Positions 62,601 through 64,000 of a stretch of DNA of 64,000 bases are shown in pieces. Made by a program: the position numbers and the translations under genes. The stretch's first letter is position 1, and each line of letters starts with the position of its first letter. The notes under the pieces are model-generated. The model saw only the letters and a list, made by a program, of their open reading frames with translations, was not told the origin of the DNA and did not search any database. The stretch spans positions 174,724-238,723 of the forward strand of contig NZ_CH672403.1 in NCBI RefSeq assembly GCF_000152885.1, written 5' to 3'. The DNA is from Idiomarina baltica OS145. GTDB lineage: Bacteria > Pseudomonadota > Gammaproteobacteria > Enterobacterales > Alteromonadaceae.

Positions 62601-62719
62601 GTGGTCGGAGTGTCGGAATCATCTCCCATGTGCGAGAATTAAAAGAACGTATTGATATGCGCATCGATGTTCATAAAGGTCAATATGGTAGCCACATCAC
62701 GACGAGGGTAAATAACTAA
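59651..62719 (+). CDS. sbcC: SbcCD nuclease subunit C (SMC-like ATPase)
   Basis: A 1022-residue Rad50 homologue. Walker A GATGAGKTT is near residue 37, long Gln-rich coiled coils flank a zinc hook (CPVCG at about 517-521), and the C-terminal ATPase has the signature LSGGESF and Walker B LFVDEGFGSLD. The start is a TTG overlapping the sbcD stop (TTGA), pointing to translational coupling. The high Gln content of the coiled coil is notable but common in this family. Confidence 0.96.
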   Translation: MKPLVLKMQAFGPFPTQQSINFTLLGEHPLFLINGATGAGKTTLLDAISFALYGETTGQDRIGKQMRCDHAADDCATEVEFIFAVGEKTYRVMRQPTQHILGQRGNSKVERRTTASLYQLQGEWSNDQLPNAMDWQPLETRKVTEVNKHIETLLGLRAEQFRQVVVLPQGKFRELLNADANERETILSQLFQTQRFKRYEELFKQQASELKKSFEQLEQQKAHILDGSECEDLTQLEQHIADLKPQLEAKQTVLNQLQQQINDTDYQLKQQHTRNAKYKDLQHAKHQQDALKAKQADIDYKQQQIKAAQAAIRLLPTYNEWQQNEKHVKTSQEKQLQLETRQQQQAKTLKVAQTSLQEAKTKLEQNHSLRTTLQRLEELLPTVEQLEGLTKQVEQHQSKLALQEKEGKQLRASYDAVQLDIKRLRSEQLQVQSKIDELPELEVRVQALSEQRKQLLKKQQLTEQATTVKNDQAKLQHALEKRLDDKQKAYNRANELEQRWLASQAPLLASQLKPQQPCPVCGSKQHPAPAQSDTTALVSQHELEHARATYRAAEQAFYDEQTALTKANEHERQLNQQLSEFTDLSEALIEQQEVQLNEERRTRAELLTRRQTLQSKLDQAEQQRSELEHQLEQCRAKYTEVKAQHARVNADLEHLNQRWQQSDINVAEVKPRIDQIKQQLRQLEKQFEQAQHAMQQQSEQYHATHTQLKAEVEENKRLAQALEAAEKAWQAQLASSPFATYNEFQSAHVSEPELEQLNSAVAEHNQRMVELRSMIAELQRYVDDIQPADTEQLTLRLEKLRKDFESEQTQFNQQQSALFNNEKAAQRLRQLATQNKELEAKYANIGTLANLTNGQNDQRLSLHRFILSVLLDDILIVASQHLAQMTHHRYLLVRENEVNDARSASGLNLAVTDAYTGIQRSTKTLSGGESFQAALALALGLSEVVQQYSGGIKLDMLFVDEGFGSLDEQALDAAIDVLANLRASGRSVGIISHVRELKERIDMRIDVHKGQYGSHITTRVNN

Positions 62720-62720
62720 T

Positions 62721-63605
62721 ATGGATGGTGTCATGCATTCACCAACAACGCTCCCAGCAATGCCCGGCATGCTCGCACGTTCGTTACTCACCTTGCTACG
62801 TAACGACAATAGCGAAGCAGAAGCGGATAAAATCGAGCATGAGTATAGTTTAGAAGCCCTCTCTACCAAGCGAATAAGCGCCTATAAAACTATGTTTGGT
62901 GGCTTTGTCAGTGATATACCGCTATCGCTTTTCTATTGCTTAGCGCAAAGAACCCATTTAGCCCAGATGCTCGATAAACGGTTTCCTTGGCCAGCCCCGG
63001 GTTTGGTGCATTTAAACAATCGATTAGAGCAGTTAGGCAACATAAAGACCGATCAACCTTTTTATATCAAAGCATCCGTCAACGTTCCGGCTCGTGGTCC
63101 GCAAGTATCTCCGCGTCGGTTACGTCCTAAATTTGAAGTCAGCTTCTTTCAAGATGGTCAAGAAGTTGTGCGGTGCGAGAGTACGTACCAGGTCATGAAA
63201 GCACAAGGCAAAGAAGCTCCTCGCGCTAAGAAGCCTGAGACGAAGATCGAAAAGCCAGATTGGACCTATTTACATCACTGGCAATTAGGCTCGGGCCTCG
63301 GCCGACGCTATGCTCGTGTTTCAGGTGACTTTAACCCCATCCATCTACACCCATTTACATCGCGTTGGTTTGGTTTTAATAAGCCCATCATTCACGGGAT
63401 GTATATGATGGCAAGAGCACAAGCCGACCTTGAACGCATCGAAGGGAAAAGCGCTAATTATATTGATGTGACATTTAAACGCCCTGTCATTCTACCTGCG
63501 CGTATACGTTTATGGCGCAACACTGAATCATCGGAAGGTTACGAAGTCCGAAACAACGATAATACGCAAGTACAACTCGAAGGGAAGATCCGTTTCCCTT
63601 CGTAA
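62721..63605 (+). CDS. MaoC-type hydratase/dehydratase domain protein
   Basis: A 294-residue protein whose C-terminal half is a MaoC-like hot-dog domain. The hydratase motif reads ARVSGDFNPIHLHPFTSRWFGFNKPIIHGMY (the Asp...His pair of R-specific enoyl-CoA hydratases). The N-terminal half may be a second, degenerate hot-dog fold. It probably hydrates an enoyl-CoA or enoyl-ACP; the substrate is unknown. It starts 1 bp after the sbcC stop but is functionally unrelated to sbcDC. An internal ATG at 62733 is an alternative start. Confidence 0.87.
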   Translation: MDGVMHSPTTLPAMPGMLARSLLTLLRNDNSEAEADKIEHEYSLEALSTKRISAYKTMFGGFVSDIPLSLFYCLAQRTHLAQMLDKRFPWPAPGLVHLNNRLEQLGNIKTDQPFYIKASVNVPARGPQVSPRRLRPKFEVSFFQDGQEVVRCESTYQVMKAQGKEAPRAKKPETKIEKPDWTYLHHWQLGSGLGRRYARVSGDFNPIHLHPFTSRWFGFNKPIIHGMYMMARAQADLERIEGKSANYIDVTFKRPVILPARIRLWRNTESSEGYEVRNNDNTQVQLEGKIRFPS

Positions 63606-63614
63606 TCAGCCGTT

Positions 63615-64000
63615 CTATTGTTTGTGAATTTCACCATCCTTCATAACAAAGGTCACTCGCTGTAGCTCCGTAATGTCTTCAAGCGGATTACCATCCACGG
63701 CAATGATATCCGCGTATGAACCGCTTTTAATACGACCTAAACGCGGGTCTCTTAGAATATCTGAGGCGGCAATTGTCGCCGCTTGAATGGCTTGATTCGC
63801 AGGCATTCCCGCCTCAACCATGTACTCAAATTCTTTAGCATTATCGCCGTGCGCTGATACACCGCTGTCAGTGCCAAAACCAATTTTCACACCGGCTTTA
63901 TAAGCTTTGGCAAAGGTATCTTGAATTTTAGGTCCAATTGCAAGTGCTTTGGGTTTAACCACAGCCGGGAAGTAGCCGTCGATCTTAGCTTTTCAGCAAC
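63615..64000 (-). CDS. Amidohydrolase family protein, 3' part, apparent frameshift
   Basis: The C-terminal portion of a metal-dependent amidohydrolase of the imidazolonepropionase/Xaa-Pro dipeptidase-like group. The metal Asp lies in [20 protein letters not shown], and the terminal beta-sandwich segment reads [20 protein letters not shown]. The reading frame meets a TGA at 63993-63995. Immediately beyond it, another frame reads Val-Ala-Glu, the family's expected continuation before Lys-Ala-Lys-Ile. One A seems to be missing from the run at 63990-63993. This is either a true pseudogene or a sequencing error. The 5' part is outside the window. Confidence 0.75.

Overview
The window reads as chromosomal DNA of a marine gammaproteobacterium of the Alteromonadales. 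It most resembles the Idiomarina/Pseudidiomarina group. This is inferred from gene order (trxA-rho beside rhlB-ppx; gmk-rpoZ-spoT; ubiE-ubiJ-ubiB-tatABC-tatD), from the number of secreted peptidases combined with a glutamate dehydrogenase, and from lipoprotein and TonB-receptor content. No 16S sequence is present. I see no rRNA, tRNA, CRISPR array, insertion sequence, prophage or defence island. Coding density is very high and no stretch above about 300 bases lacks a gene or regulatory element.

Layout. (1) 1-13.5 kb is a peptide and amino-acid region: oligopeptidase A, a DPP-IV-type lipoprotein, glutathione reductase, an M16 lipoprotein, NADP-glutamate dehydrogenase, an M1 aminopeptidase lipoprotein, and two small proteins of unknown function. 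One of these has 56 codons and is easily missed. (2) 13.6-25.4 kb is mixed: a GGDEF/EAL protein, ferrochelatase followed by a membrane-anchored retropepsin, VTT and CNNM membrane proteins, a TauE-like permease, TrhO, Dps and an orphan TonB receptor. (3) 25.4-30.6 kb is a thiamine-uptake operon under a clear TPP riboswitch: TonB receptor, YkoF-like binding protein, PnuC/PnuT permease, a thiamine-kinase-like phosphotransferase and an MFS transporter. (4) 30.6-37.9 kb holds fre-ubiD-rho, trxA, rhlB-ppx and hemB. (5) 37.9-49.2 kb is one long minus-strand run: GNAT-nitrilase fusion, trmH, recG, ubiE, ubiJ, ubiB, tatABC, tatD and a diguanylate cyclase. (6) 49.4-56.3 kb holds an NhaC antiporter, ridA, spoT, rpoZ, gmk, a CynX-type MFS protein and a TetR regulator. 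(7) 56.4-64 kb holds a BetT-like BCCT transporter, sbcDC, a MaoC-type protein and the 3' end of an amidohydrolase with an apparent frameshift at the window edge.

How the genes work together. The peptidases could feed peptides and amino acids to central metabolism through glutamate dehydrogenase. Three of them carry lipoboxes with Ser after the Cys, which suggests outer-membrane anchoring. Ubiquinone (ubiD, E, J, B) and heme (hemB, hemH) genes supply an aerobic respiratory chain. The BCCT and NhaC transporters fit a saline habitat. The thiamine operon is a complete outer-membrane-to-cytosol salvage route and is the most interesting system here. The novelty I can defend is its composition and its leader RNA, not a wholly new gene family.
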